A stretch of DNA of 64,000 nt from Shewanella sp. 1CM18E (GTDB taxonomy: Bacteria > Pseudomonadota > Gammaproteobacteria > Enterobacterales > Shewanellaceae): NCBI RefSeq assembly GCF_023161665.1, contig NZ_JALNTW010000014.1, positions 55,825 through 119,824 on the forward strand, written 5' to 3'. Numbering within the stretch: the first letter of the stretch is position 1; each line of letters starts with the position of its first letter. Made by a program: the position numbers and the translations under genes. Positions 22,940 through 32,744 of this stretch are shown piece after piece. The notes below the pieces were generated by a model. The model searched no databases. It was not told where the DNA came from and worked only from the letters and a program-made list of their open reading frames with translations.

Positions 22940-25900
22940 TTACTCAGCAAGCTCTTTTTCAAGCTGCTTTGCAATCATTTCTGGCGAGCCTGAATTTTTA
23001 GCCATCAGTGAATACGCGACAGGAATAACAAACAAAGTAAAGAAAGTTGCTAAGGTGATCCCCGACAATACAACCACACCAATTACAAAGCGAGTTTCAG
23101 CGCCTGCCCCTTCAGCTAGAACTAAAGGTATCGCGCCAGCTGCAGTCGTGATCCCCGTCATTAAAATAGGTCTTAAGCGTTGACTAGCTGCTTGGATAAT
23201 CGCGTCTTGGAATGCTAACCCTTTATCTCGCAACTGATTAGCAAACTCAACGATAAGAATACCGTTTTTAGCCGCTAAGCCCACCAGCATGATAATCCCT
23301 ATTTGACTATAAATATTAAGGGTTTGCCCCGTAGCCCATAAGCCGATAAGCGCACCTAAGGTAGCCAGTGGTACAGTGAGCATTATCACCATAGGGTGAA
23401 TATAGCTTTCAAACTGCGCCGCTAATACTAAGAACACAATGCCAAGAGCAAGAATAAATACAAAGTACATTGAGTTACCAGAATCTTGATAATCCAACGA
23501 TTGGCCTTTATAGCTCACAATCGCTTCTGCTGGTAGATATTCATGAGTGAGATCATTCAAATAATCAAGCGCCTCACCTAGGCTATAACCATCGGCTAGA
23601 TTAGCCTCAATAGTAATCGCCCGCATCCGGTTATAGCGGTTAAGCTGGCTGGCATCAGCAAACTCTTCCACATGTACTAGATTCGATAACGGAATAAGCT
23701 CTTTGCTTCTGTCAGAGCGCACATATATGTTTTCTAAATCGCTGGCGGTGTTTTGATTATCGCGATTACCTTCAATAATCACATCATACTCTTCACCGTC
23801 ACGCATAAAGGTTGTGACTAAACGGGAACCTAACATCGACTCTAGCGTACGGCCAATATGGGAAATCGACACCCCAAGATCCGATGCTCTGTCTTTATCG
23901 ATAACCACTCTTAACTGTGGTTTAGTCTCGTTATAGTCATGATCTACACCAACCAGATTCGGATTCTCTTTGGCTTTTTCGATAATGATGTCACGCCACC
24001 TAGCGAGCTCTTCGTAACTTGGACCACCCAGTACAAACTGCACTGGTTTACCGACTCCGCGGCCAAAGGCTTGGCGCATAACAGGGAATGCTCGCACACC
24101 AGCGAGATCCGACAACCTGCCGCGAATATCACCAATAATTTCAAATGCGCTGCGTCTAACCGCCCAATCCTCTAATACGATAATTGCCATACCATTAGAA
24201 AAGTTTGCACTACGACCAAATCCACGCGGCGCACGAATAAGCAAACGTTTGATTTCGCCGGCTTCGACTAGTGGCATTAAGCGGTTTTCAATCTCATCCA
24301 TGTAAGATTCGATGTATTCAAAACTGGCACCTTGTGGACCATTCACAATCAAGAACATAGAGCCACGGTCTTCCCGCGGAGCAAATTCTTGTGGTACCTC
24401 TTTGGCTAAAAACGCACTGCTAACCAAGGCAATTAAAATAAGTGATGAAACCAAATATGGGTGACGCATCGCCTTTTTTAATGTGCTTCGATAGGCATCT
24501 GAAAGTTTATCCATACCCGCATCGATTTTACGCACTAACCAAGGATCTTGTGACGAAGGTTTCAACACTTTCGAGCACATCATGGGGCTAAGTGTTAATG
24601 CCACGACGCTAGAGAAGATAACCGCCGCACTCATCGCAACAGCAAACTCTTTAAATAATTTACCTAAATCACCCTCTAAAAAAGTGATTGGCATAAACAC
24701 AGCCACCAAGACTAACGTTGTAGCGACAACCGCAAAAGCCACTTCTTGTGAGCCCAAATACGCAGCCTTTAACGGAGAGTCGCCCTCTTCTATGCGTCTG
24801 TGAATGTTTTCAAGCACAACAATCGCATCATCTACCACCATACCAATCGCTAAGATCATCGCCAAAAGCGTAAGTAAGTTAATGGTGTACCCAAGGGCAA
24901 ACAATACGATGAAAGTCGCCATTAAAGACACTGGGACCGTTAATGCTGGGATAAGCATCGCTCGCACGCTGCCTAAAAACAGGTAAATGACCACAATAAC
25001 CAAAAACATGGCAATAAATAGCGTCTGATAAACCTCTTTTACAGACGCTTCAATAAACACTGAGCTGTCGTAAGAGCGTTTAATCTCCATCCCTGCTGGA
25101 AGCGTTGGATTGATTTGATCAACGAGCTTATTAGCAGCACGCGCAACATCCAGTGTATTAGCGGTTGATTGCTTAGATACACCTAAACCAATCATAGATT
25201 CACGGTTACCTCTAAAGGTAATTCGCTCCTCTTCTGATCCGATTTCTACTTTGGCAACGTCACCTAATTTAATCAGGTAACCGTCGTCACCTTCAGCTAA
25301 CACCAAATTGGCAAAGTCATCAGAGGTTTTAAAACTACGCTCTAAACGTACGGTAAAATGACGCTCTTTTGATTCAACACTACCAGCGGGGAGCTCAACG
25401 TTTTCTGAGCGCAGTGCCGACTCAATATCCGCCACAGTCAAATTGCGAGCAGCTAAAGCTTGTCTGTCGATCCATACTCGCATGGCGTACACTTTACCGC
25501 CGCCAAGACGCATATTGGCAACGCCGTCAATAACCGAGAATCGGTCGATTAAATAACGTCTCGCGTAATCAGTAAGCTGCAACGTTGTCATCTGATCAGA
25601 CACCAAATTCAGCCACATAATCACTTCATCACCACCATTGGCTTTTTGCACCTCTGGCGGATCAGCTTCCTCTGGCAGGTTGTTCAATAGGCCTGAAACG
25701 CGATCACGTACATCATTTGCGGCAGCTTCAATATCGCGGCCTACATCAAATTCTAATGTCACATTAGAGCGGCCGTCACTGCTTGATGAGCTGATGTGTT
25801 TAATGCCTTCTACACCACTAATTCTATCTTCAACTAATTGGGTAATTCGGCTTTCAACCACAGCAGCACTCGCGCCGCGGTAATTAGTTTGAATCGATAC

Positions 25901-26032
25901 CACAGGCGGATCAATATTGGGATATTCTCTTAATGGCAGCTTTTCAAACGCGACTAAACCAAAGACAATTAATAAGATACTGATAACCGAAGCGAATACC
26001 GGTCGCTTAACCGAAAGATCAGTTAAAATCAT
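22940..26032 (-). CDS. RND-family multidrug efflux permease (HAE-1)
   Basis: The 1030-residue inner-membrane proton-drug antiporter has 12 predicted helices and two large periplasmic loops. The proton-relay aspartates are in GMVVDDAIVVLENI, which is conserved from AcrB. It begins with LSVKRPVFASVISILLIVFG and ends shortly after the last helix. It exports hydrophobic compounds together with an adaptor and a TolC-type outer channel. The adaptor gene is immediately upstream, overlapping by four bases; no outer-membrane channel gene is present, so a TolC elsewhere is implied. Confidence 0.92.
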   Translation of the reverse strand: MILTDLSVKRPVFASVISILLIVFGLVAFEKLPLREYPNIDPPVVSIQTNYRGASAAVVESRITQLVEDRISGVEGIKHISSSSSDGRSNVTLEFDVGRDIEAAANDVRDRVSGLLNNLPEEADPPEVQKANGGDEVIMWLNLVSDQMTTLQLTDYARRYLIDRFSVIDGVANMRLGGGKVYAMRVWIDRQALAARNLTVADIESALRSENVELPAGSVESKERHFTVRLERSFKTSDDFANLVLAEGDDGYLIKLGDVAKVEIGSEEERITFRGNRESMIGLGVSKQSTANTLDVARAANKLVDQINPTLPAGMEIKRSYDSSVFIEASVKEVYQTLFIAMFLVIVVIYLFLGSVRAMLIPALTVPVSLMATFIVLFALGYTINLLTLLAMILAIGMVVDDAIVVLENIHRRIEEGDSPLKAAYLGSQEVAFAVVATTLVLVAVFMPITFLEGDLGKLFKEFAVAMSAAVIFSSVVALTLSPMMCSKVLKPSSQDPWLVRKIDAGMDKLSDAYRSTLKKAMRHPYLVSSLILIALVSSAFLAKEVPQEFAPREDRGSMFLIVNGPQGASFEYIESYMDEIENRLMPLVEAGEIKRLLIRAPRGFGRSANFSNGMAIIVLEDWAVRRSAFEIIGDIRGRLSDLAGVRAFPVMRQAFGRGVGKPVQFVLGGPSYEELARWRDIIIEKAKENPNLVGVDHDYNETKPQLRVVIDKDRASDLGVSISHIGRTLESMLGSRLVTTFMRDGEEYDVIIEGNRDNQNTASDLENIYVRSDRSKELIPLSNLVHVEEFADASQLNRYNRMRAITIEANLADGYSLGEALDYLNDLTHEYLPAEAIVSYKGQSLDYQDSGNSMYFVFILALGIVFLVLAAQFESYIHPMVIMLTVPLATLGALIGLWATGQTLNIYSQIGIIMLVGLAAKNGILIVEFANQLRDKGLAFQDAIIQAASQRLRPILMTGITTAAGAIPLVLAEGAGAETRFVIGVVVLSGITLATFFTLFVIPVAYSLMAKNSGSPEMIAKQLEKELAE

Positions 26033-27111
26033 ACTACAGGCTCCACGCTTGCCTGCTTAAGAAAACTAAAGCGCTCACTAAAAGTCACTTTAACTTTATC
26101 GCCTGGTCTCACTTTCAATAGCCCACGAATAACAATTTGCTCGTCAAGCGCGACACCATCAATAATCTCAACCCAACCACGCTTTCGAAGGCCAAGTTCT
26201 ACCTGTTTTTGCTCAATAACGCCCTCATCATTAACCCAATACACATAATGTCTATCTTGAATTGGAATAATGGCTGATTCAGGAAGAATAAGTGCGTCAC
26301 GACTGGTTTTAATCAATTTTACTTTCATTAACATACCAGGGAGCAAACGCTGTTTTGGATTAGGTATTTCTGCTCTCACAATAACTGCGCGAGTTTTTGG
26401 GTTAATGCGGCTATCAATAGACATCACTTTCCCCTCAAATACTTCACCATCAAAAGCAACGGCAGTCGCCTCAACTTTTTTGCCTAATGCAAGCGACTGT
26501 AAGAAACGCTCTGGTACTGAAAAGTCTAATTTAATAACCGATATATCATCGAGCGTAGTAATTGCGTTACCCGGTGATACCAGTGCGCCAGTGCTCACCT
26601 GTCTTAACCCTAGTGCGCCACTAAAAGGTGCTGTGATTCGGCGATCTCGTAATGCCGATTCAGCCTGCGCTAACTCGGCTTTTGCAGTATCAATCAATGT
26701 TTGTAGACGGTCGCGCTCAAGCTCCGCAATTGTTTGGCTAGTGACCAGCGTTCTGATCCGTTCAAGCTCGCGTTGATGGTCTTTAACTTTAACCTTAGCA
26801 ACTGTAACTCGAGCACGTTGCTCACTGTCTTGGAGTTGTACCAGCAAGCGACCCTTATCTACCAAATCTCCGTCACTAAAATTAACTTGAGTCACAACCT
26901 CAGTCACTTTAGCTGTGACAGTTATGGACTCATTCGCTTTACTCGTACCAAGCGCTTCAACTTCATCACGTATTGGTTCCATTGATGCTTTAGTGACCAC
27001 AACGTTAGGCGTCGGTCGTGATTTCTTGGCTTGTTTGACTGGCGCTTGCTGGGTATAGAAATATCCCGCGCCAACTAAAAGGATTAAGACAATTATTATT
27101 ATTTTTTTCAT
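26029..27111 (-). CDS. RND efflux periplasmic adaptor (membrane fusion protein)
   Basis: The 360-residue adaptor begins with an N-terminal membrane anchor (KKIIIIVLILLVGAGYFY). The lipoyl and hairpin part follows (VNFSDGDLVDKGRLLVQLQD, then ITAPFSGALGLRQVSTGALV), and the beta-barrel part has LDFSVPERFLQSL. It bridges the permease and the outer channel. The ATG at 27111 is preferred over an upstream one at 27135 because GAAGG lies five bases before it and the N-terminus then begins as a membrane anchor. It overlaps the permease gene by four bases. Confidence 0.92.
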   Translation of the reverse strand: MKKIIIIVLILLVGAGYFYTQQAPVKQAKKSRPTPNVVVTKASMEPIRDEVEALGTSKANESITVTAKVTEVVTQVNFSDGDLVDKGRLLVQLQDSEQRARVTVAKVKVKDHQRELERIRTLVTSQTIAELERDRLQTLIDTAKAELAQAESALRDRRITAPFSGALGLRQVSTGALVSPGNAITTLDDISVIKLDFSVPERFLQSLALGKKVEATAVAFDGEVFEGKVMSIDSRINPKTRAVIVRAEIPNPKQRLLPGMLMKVKLIKTSRDALILPESAIIPIQDRHYVYWVNDEGVIEQKQVELGLRKRGWVEIIDGVALDEQIVIRGLLKVRPGDKVKVTFSERFSFLKQASVEPVV

Positions 27112-27454
27112 GATGCCTTCATAAACTACTTTCAATTATCGTTAGTTTACCTAGACATAACTTTGCTTCAATACGTTTTACCTTTTCTTACAAATGACAC
27201 AATTCAGTCACACACTGTTAAATGTAACCACGTCATATTTAGCAGCCTTAGGCAAACACGGCTAGTACAGTAGCCAATGTCACACATCAATTAAAAGTCA
27301 ATTAAAGCAGTTGGTTAACATCAGCTAGGAATTGTTTCGCGTAAGGTCTCATGGCAAACATGTAAACTAAGCCAACAAGTAACAGCTTTTGTGGATTTAG
27401 CGACATTTTGTATCAAGGTCTAGCAAACCATCAAAGAGCTTGATTTTTATGCAC
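27112..27454. other. Intergenic region upstream of the efflux operon
   Basis: No gene or RNA is visible. It should hold the promoter for the adaptor-permease operon; no regulator gene is adjacent. Confidence 0.5.
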
Positions 27455-27480
27455 AAAAAAGGAGCCCTTAGGCTCCTTTT
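27455..27480 (-). terminator. Terminator of the dapA-bamC operon
   Basis: AAAAAAGGAGCC-CTTA-GGCTCCTTTT can terminate on either strand; it lies 120 bases after the bamC stop. Confidence 0.8.
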
Positions 27481-27552
27481 AAATATCACTTACATAGATA
27501 AGTGTTTTTTAGCGTGTAGACTCGTTGTTATCGCTAGGGGATAACACTTTCG

Positions 27553-27606
27553 AGCTAATTTAACAGGCTAACTTTAACGTGCTAACTTAGCGGGCTAATT
27601 TAGCGA
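27553..27606. repeat. Imperfect tandem repeat at the bamC 3' end
   Basis: Four units of about 13-14 bases share GCTAA-(C/T)TTA: at 27553, 27567, 27581 and 27594, with the last unit covering the bamC stop codon. The role is unknown; replication slippage is a simple explanation. Confidence 0.5.
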
Positions 27607-28697
27607 ACCTTGCGGTCTTCTTGCATCAGCTCAGAGAAACCTTCATAAACTGCGGTAACAACTTCATTAGAAAGTGGCTCGTTTTCAGCGTTTAACAGAT
27701 GGATTTCTGTTTTATCGCCTGCAGCATCTTTAAGTTCAATGCGGTAAGATCCCGCTTCGATTGGCAGCTCTTTTTCACTCCACAACGAGCTCCAGAAACC
27801 AGAATCATCAGTCACATTGATATAAAGCAAACTTTTATTGCTGTCCATATCAACGATCTCAAAGCCCATTTCAGGAAGAACGATACGTAAACGATCCCAA
27901 GTACGCTTAAACTTAGCATCAGCTAACCAGTAAGCTTGCTCTTCAGCTTCATTCACTAGATTAACATCAATACCTAAGCTTTCTTTTAAACGCTTAGCTT
28001 TAAGTGCTTTGGCACGTTCAATACTGATATAACTGATTGAATCATTGAGTCTATCAATGGTGTAACGACGCTTATCTTCACCACTTAACAGTACTTCTTG
28101 AAGGTCGCCATCATAGCTTTCTTCATGTTCGATTAAATCGATAGTTAAGTTACCGCTACGGCCATGTGGACGCACATCTACGGTATACAAGTAACGTTGC
28201 TTTAACTTGTAAACTTTATCGCTGCCCCAAAGACTAGACTCGATGACTTCGTCGCTTTCAATCCAATCTGTTTCAAGTGTACCTTTGTCAAAATCTTCAC
28301 TGCGCAGTGGAATCGATTTCTTAGCAAAGTACTCTTTTAACACGTCGAATAATTCTTGCTTTAGTGAGATATCATTGTCAATTGACTCAACCACAACTTT
28401 AATATTCTCGCTGCCCTCTTCAACTCGGGTACCTTCCGCCATAGGTAAAACCTGTAATGGTGGACGAATATCAAGTCTGTTACCCACTAAGTTTTGATCA
28501 ACTTTAGCGCCAACTTCAGGGATATCATATTCTTTACTGTAGGTAGGTTGATTCAAGCCTTCAGGGATAATCAATTTAGGCGCTACAGTTAAGTCTTGAT
28601 AGTTTTGATCTATATCGTTTGCTAACTTTCTTTCAGTTGGCGTGCTGCAAGCAGATACTGCAACAACTAAAATTAAAGGAGATATTTGCTTTAGCAT
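27600..28697 (-). CDS. bamC: Outer-membrane assembly lipoprotein BamC
   Basis: The 365-residue lipoprotein has a lipobox ending in C17 (VVAVSAC) and the BamC segment with LDIRPPLQVLPMAEGTR, followed by two helix-grip domains. It is part of the BAM complex that inserts outer-membrane beta barrels. It lies four bases downstream of dapA, the conserved dapA-bamC order. Length is normal. Confidence 0.92.
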   Translation of the reverse strand: MLKQISPLILVVAVSACSTPTERKLANDIDQNYQDLTVAPKLIIPEGLNQPTYSKEYDIPEVGAKVDQNLVGNRLDIRPPLQVLPMAEGTRVEEGSENIKVVVESIDNDISLKQELFDVLKEYFAKKSIPLRSEDFDKGTLETDWIESDEVIESSLWGSDKVYKLKQRYLYTVDVRPHGRSGNLTIDLIEHEESYDGDLQEVLLSGEDKRRYTIDRLNDSISYISIERAKALKAKRLKESLGIDVNLVNEAEEQAYWLADAKFKRTWDRLRIVLPEMGFEIVDMDSNKSLLYINVTDDSGFWSSLWSEKELPIEAGSYRIELKDAAGDKTEIHLLNAENEPLSNEVVTAVYEGFSELMQEDRKVR

Positions 28698-28700
28698 TTA

Positions 28701-29585
28701 TTATTGAACCTCTATTCGGGCATTTTTCATCGCTTCTAGCAACAGACCATGAAACTCACTAGAAAGTTCAGTCAAAGGTAAACGAATTTCATTTTGACTG
28801 ATGAGTCCCATGCGGTGAGCAGCCCACTTTACAGGTATTGGATTCGCTTCGCAAAATAGTACTGAAAATAAATCTTTAATCGATTCTTCAGCTTCTAAAG
28901 CAGCAGGTAAATTACCAGCTAATGCTGCGGCGCACATTGCTTTAAATTGTGCAGGAACTATGTTGTTCGCTACAGAAATTACGCCATTACCACCTAAAGT
29001 TAAAAACTCTCTGGCAGTTGCGTCATCACCGCTATAAAGCATAAAGTCATCGCCGCAAAGACGACGTAACTCTTTTACGCGTGACAAATCGCCTGTCGCT
29101 TCCTTAACGCCGATGATGTTACCAACACCCACCAGCTGAGCTACGGTTTCAGGTAACATATCAACCGCTGTGCGGCCAGGTACGTTATATAAAATTTGTG
29201 CAATGTCTGTGCTTTGCGCAACGGCAGTGTAATGAGCAATTAAGCCTTTTGGTGTTGGCTTATTATAATAAGGCGTTACGCCAAGCATTGCTGCTACACC
29301 CGTTTTTGAAAGCGCTTTAGTTAACTCAATCGCTTCAGCTGTTGCATTTGCGCCATTGCCACCAATAACTGGAATACGGCCAGCGGCAAATTTTACCGTG
29401 TGCTCAACTACCGCAATGTGTTCTTTTGGGGGGAGTGTTGCTGACTCACCAGTTGTGCCAACGGCAACTATGGCGTCAGTACCTTGGGCGATATGGTACT
29501 CAACTAAACTTTCAAGACTCTTATAATCTACTGTGCCATCACTATTCATTGGCGTGATTAAGGCAACGATGCTTCCGTATATCAT
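28701..29585 (-). CDS. dapA: 4-hydroxy-tetrahydrodipicolinate synthase
   Basis: The 294-residue aldolase-fold enzyme condenses pyruvate with aspartate semialdehyde, the first committed step to lysine and diaminopimelate. The Schiff-base lysine is in GVKEATGD at about 161 and the catalytic tyrosine in LYNVPGRT at about 133, with GTTGES near 44. The start at 29585 gives the expected MIYGSIVAL. No lysine riboswitch is visible in its leader. Confidence 0.95.
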   Translation of the reverse strand: MIYGSIVALITPMNSDGTVDYKSLESLVEYHIAQGTDAIVAVGTTGESATLPPKEHIAVVEHTVKFAAGRIPVIGGNGANATAEAIELTKALSKTGVAAMLGVTPYYNKPTPKGLIAHYTAVAQSTDIAQILYNVPGRTAVDMLPETVAQLVGVGNIIGVKEATGDLSRVKELRRLCGDDFMLYSGDDATAREFLTLGGNGVISVANNIVPAQFKAMCAAALAGNLPAALEAEESIKDLFSVLFCEANPIPVKWAAHRMGLISQNEIRLPLTELSSEFHGLLLEAMKNARIEVQ

Positions 29586-29824
29586 GTGTATTCCCCAAGG
29601 GTTCAGGACTGGCTATGGTACTGATGCAATCCACTAAAAACAAGCACTAGAACGCAAGACTTAAGCATAATCGTCATCAAGTTGAAACATATTAAATTAG
29701 TGGCCTGATCACAATGACAGAGATCGCAAACGGATTAACTTGTGATAGCATTAGCTACCACAAATAAAACGCGCTTTTCAATTGGCGCTTTTTTAGTCTA
29801 AAAAATAATAATATGGGGTACTGA

Positions 29825-30361
29825 ATGTCCAATCACTTAGTCGTTACTGCAATGGGGGCCGACCGCCCAGGTATTGTGAGTAAGTTTGCACGACTCGCGA
29901 GTGAGTGTGATTGCGATATCGTAGATAGTCGCATGGCACTATTTGGTAATGAATTTACCTTAATCATGATGCTTGCGGGTTCATGGCCATCAATCACTAA
30001 AATGGAAACCTCGTTACCGAGTTTAAGTGTTGAGCTTGAATTACTAACGGTAATGAAGCGTACATCTAAGCATACGCCTCAGAACTACATTTCTCGTTTA
30101 GACATCAGCTTTAGTGGTCGCGACCAACGTGGCACCATGGGCAAAATTACCCAGTTTATGGCAGAGCGCTCACTTGATATTGCTGCGGTAAAATCTCACG
30201 CTGAAGAAGATGAATCAGGTAATCCTACACAAAACATTAACTTAACTATTAATGTGCCTGAAAAAGTTGATGTAGATAAATTAGAAGTGGGTGTACTTGC
30301 ACTTGCAGATGAATTAGTACTTGAATGCACAATTGAACGTATGCAAGGTGTAGAAAGCTAA
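29825..30361 (+). CDS. gcvR: Glycine cleavage system transcriptional repressor GcvR
   Basis: The 178-residue protein contains two ACT domains: residues about 3-80 (LVVTAMGADRPGIVSKFARL) and about 92-170 (SFSGRDQRGTMGKITQFM). GcvR antagonises GcvA in E. coli and responds to glycine. It lies divergent from dapA and just upstream of bcp, the standard gammaproteobacterial order. GGGGTACTG stands before the ATG. Confidence 0.9.
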   Translation: MSNHLVVTAMGADRPGIVSKFARLASECDCDIVDSRMALFGNEFTLIMMLAGSWPSITKMETSLPSLSVELELLTVMKRTSKHTPQNYISRLDISFSGRDQRGTMGKITQFMAERSLDIAAVKSHAEEDESGNPTQNINLTINVPEKVDVDKLEVGVLALADELVLECTIERMQGVES

Positions 30362-30381
30362 ATAAAAGGAATCGAGAATAT

Positions 30382-30852
30382 ATGAATACCTTAACAGTGG
30401 GCGATAAAGCGCCGCTATTTACTCTACAAAATCAATTTGACGAAACCATTAGCCTAGAAACAGAACTAAAAAAAGGTCCGGTACTTGTCTATTTCTACCC
30501 TAAAGCATCCACACCAGGCTGCACAGTGCAAGCCTGTGGTTTAAGGGATAGTAAAGAGCCTCTTAATGAGTTATCGGTAACAGTTCTTGGCTTAAGTCCA
30601 GATCCTGTTGCTAAACTCGCAAAGTTTTCTGATAAGCAATCGCTCAACTTTTCGCTTTTAAGCGATGAAGATCATGCTATTGCAGACGCTTTCGGCGTTT
30701 GGGGTGAAAAGAAATTCATGGGTAAGATATATGATGGAATTCACCGACTTAGCTTTTTAGTTGGCCAAGATGGTAATATCACTCACGTATTTAATAAGTT
30801 TAAAACCAAAGATCATCACGAAGTCGTATTAGCTCATTTACAAAATAGCTAG
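30382..30852 (+). CDS. bcp: Thioredoxin-dependent peroxiredoxin Bcp
   Basis: The 156-residue peroxiredoxin has the peroxidatic cysteine C47 and resolving cysteine C52 in STPGCTVQACGLRD, as in E. coli Bcp. It reduces peroxides with thioredoxin. It follows gcvR by 20 bases with AAAAGGAA before the ATG and ends at a strong terminator. Confidence 0.93.
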   Translation: MNTLTVGDKAPLFTLQNQFDETISLETELKKGPVLVYFYPKASTPGCTVQACGLRDSKEPLNELSVTVLGLSPDPVAKLAKFSDKQSLNFSLLSDEDHAIADAFGVWGEKKFMGKIYDGIHRLSFLVGQDGNITHVFNKFKTKDHHEVVLAHLQNS

Positions 30853-30893
30853 CAACTAACAAACCACTACTTCAGTGATTATTTAAAACCGAC

Positions 30894-30919
30894 AAAAAGG
30901 AGCCTTTAGGCTCCTTTTT
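30894..30919. terminator. Bidirectional terminator
   Basis: AAAAAGGAGCC-TTTA-GGCTCCTTTTT, between bcp and the convergent argO-like gene. Confidence 0.9.
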
Positions 30920-30945
30920 AGATCTAGCTATAGCTAATTTACACG

Positions 30946-31560
30946 TTACACAATGTACGGATACATCAGTGCAGCAGCTATCGACCACATAGTGATACAA
31001 ATAAAACGGTCTAAATAACACCAAGCTTTTGGCTTTTTAAAGATCGGGCTTAAGTATTTAGCACCTAAACTTAAACTAAAAAACCACACAAAAGAGGCTA
31101 ACACAGCGCCCGCACCAAACCACTGCTTCTCTGTACCCTCAAATTGCACGCTAATACTGCCAAGTAATACCACAGTATCAAGATACAAATGGGGGTTCAG
31201 TAAACTAATCGCTAAGGTGGTCAATACCGCTTTTTGCAGACTATCAGCCACTTGTGCATCATCGCTATCAAGTCGGTTATCGTTAAATGAAGACTTTAGC
31301 GCGCTATAACCATAAAACAATAAAAAGATTGCCCCGCCAAAACTCGCAAGATCCTTGATTAAAGGAAATGCCAAAATTAAATGTCCTAAACCTGCAACAC
31401 CCGCAGTAATCATAACCGCATCAATAAAAGAGCAAATTGCTGCAATAGGTAATGAATGTGAACGTTTAAGCCCTTGTTTTAAAACAAAAGCGTTCTGTGC
31501 GCCTACTGCCATGATTAGGCTGCCGCCTATTCCCATACCTTGTATAAATGCTGTTTGCAT
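30946..31560 (-). CDS. argO: LysE/ArgO-family amino acid exporter
   Basis: The 204-residue inner-membrane protein has about six hydrophobic helices and the LysE-type start IGGSLIMAVGAQNAFVLKQG, then the conserved LLNPHLYLDT segment near the middle. It should export arginine or another basic amino acid. It diverges from a LysR-type regulator of ArgP type, the same arrangement as argO-argP in E. coli, which supports the assignment. Confidence 0.87.
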   Translation of the reverse strand: MQTAFIQGMGIGGSLIMAVGAQNAFVLKQGLKRSHSLPIAAICSFIDAVMITAGVAGLGHLILAFPLIKDLASFGGAIFLLFYGYSALKSSFNDNRLDSDDAQVADSLQKAVLTTLAISLLNPHLYLDTVVLLGSISVQFEGTEKQWFGAGAVLASFVWFFSLSLGAKYLSPIFKKPKAWCYLDRFICITMWSIAAALMYPYIV

Positions 31561-31701
31561 TACTGCCTCAAAAATCGTCTAAATCAATAGGGCGAAGAAT
31601 AATCCCCGAGCAAAAATAAGTACAACTAATAAATTTAATAACCTATTAAAAATACTTATACTGTAAAGTATTTGCTAAAACTCAAACCATGTAAGGTCAT
31701 T

Positions 31702-32595
31702 ATGTTCGACTACGCCCACTTAAAAGCGCTTTCGATTGTTGTTGCACAAGGTGGTTTTGATAAAGCTGCACAACACCTTTTTATCAGCCAATCTGCTGTA
31801 TCACAGCGAATAAAACAGCTAGAAGATAAAGTCGGCCAGTCGCTACTCATTCGCGCAAATCCAGTGCGGCCGACAGAAACAGGTAAAAGGCTATTGCGCC
31901 ATTATGCACAGGTGCAATTACTCGAAAGCGAATTACGCTCAGAGATGGATGTTGATGATCCATCACTCCCGACAATTGTAAAAATAGCCGTCAATGCCGA
32001 TAGCTTAGCAACTTGGTTTTTACCCGCTTTAGTCGAAGTGTTTAAACATCATAAATGGCTTCTAGAGTTGATCATTGATGATGAGGCTTATACCCACAAT
32101 CTACTCAAAAATGGTGAAGCTGTGGGCTGCGTGACAACCTCACACCTCGCGCTAACAGGTTGCAGCAGTGAGTTTCTTGGTCATATGGAGTATCTGTGTG
32201 TCGCAACGCCGGCTTTTATAGAACAGTACTTTGAAGCCAACTCAACCATCGAAGACATTGCCCTCGCCCCAGCGGTTGTGTTTTCAACTAAAGATAAACT
32301 ACACGATAAATTTTTAAGCTTTTATTTTGGGATCACAGATAAAAGTTGGCGCGAACATAAGATCCCCTCCTCTGAAAGCTTTTTAGAAGCGATTAAAATG
32401 GGCATGGGCTACGGACTAGTTGGTCACTTACAAGCCCAATCCCTTTTGGACTCTGGCGAACTCGTCGAAGTATTTCCGAACAAAAGAATGCAAGTGCCTT
32501 TATATTGGCAGCACTGGAATATTAAAGCTAAGCAAACCAGTGTTATCTATCGCTCGTTAGCGGCAAGTGCGCAAAATGCGTTAATCATCCCCTAA
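31702..32595 (+). CDS. argP: LysR-family regulator ArgP
   Basis: The 297-residue protein has the LysR helix-turn-helix at about 4-60 (LKALSIVVAQGGFDKAAQHL, ISQSAVSQRIKQLE) and a periplasmic-binding-like effector domain. The length equals E. coli ArgP (297). It should activate argO in response to arginine or lysine. I placed the start at the ATG 31702, with AAGG upstream, rather than a TTG at 31672. Confidence 0.87.
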   Translation: MFDYAHLKALSIVVAQGGFDKAAQHLFISQSAVSQRIKQLEDKVGQSLLIRANPVRPTETGKRLLRHYAQVQLLESELRSEMDVDDPSLPTIVKIAVNADSLATWFLPALVEVFKHHKWLLELIIDDEAYTHNLLKNGEAVGCVTTSHLALTGCSSEFLGHMEYLCVATPAFIEQYFEANSTIEDIALAPAVVFSTKDKLHDKFLSFYFGITDKSWREHKIPSSESFLEAIKMGMGYGLVGHLQAQSLLDSGELVEVFPNKRMQVPLYWQHWNIKAKQTSVIYRSLAASAQNALIIP

Positions 32596-32689
32596 TGAGT
32601 TTGAGTTTGAGTTTGAAAGTATAAGGGTAATTCGACAATCTCTACTAAAGAGCACAAGGCTAGGCTAATCAGGTAAAAACGCGCCATTA

Positions 32690-32715
32690 AAAAAGCAGCA
32701 TAAATGCTGCTTTTT
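32690..32715. terminator. Bidirectional terminator
   Basis: AAAAAGCAGCA-TAAA-TGCTGCTTTTT between argP and the PerM-like gene. Confidence 0.85.
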
Positions 32716-32744
32716 AGGTTTACAGTACATCACCTACTTAACTA

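Noticed and set aside
28702..29824. Possible lysine riboswitch in the dapA leader
   Set aside because: The 5' leader (29586-29824) has no recognisable L-box core or supporting long paired region.
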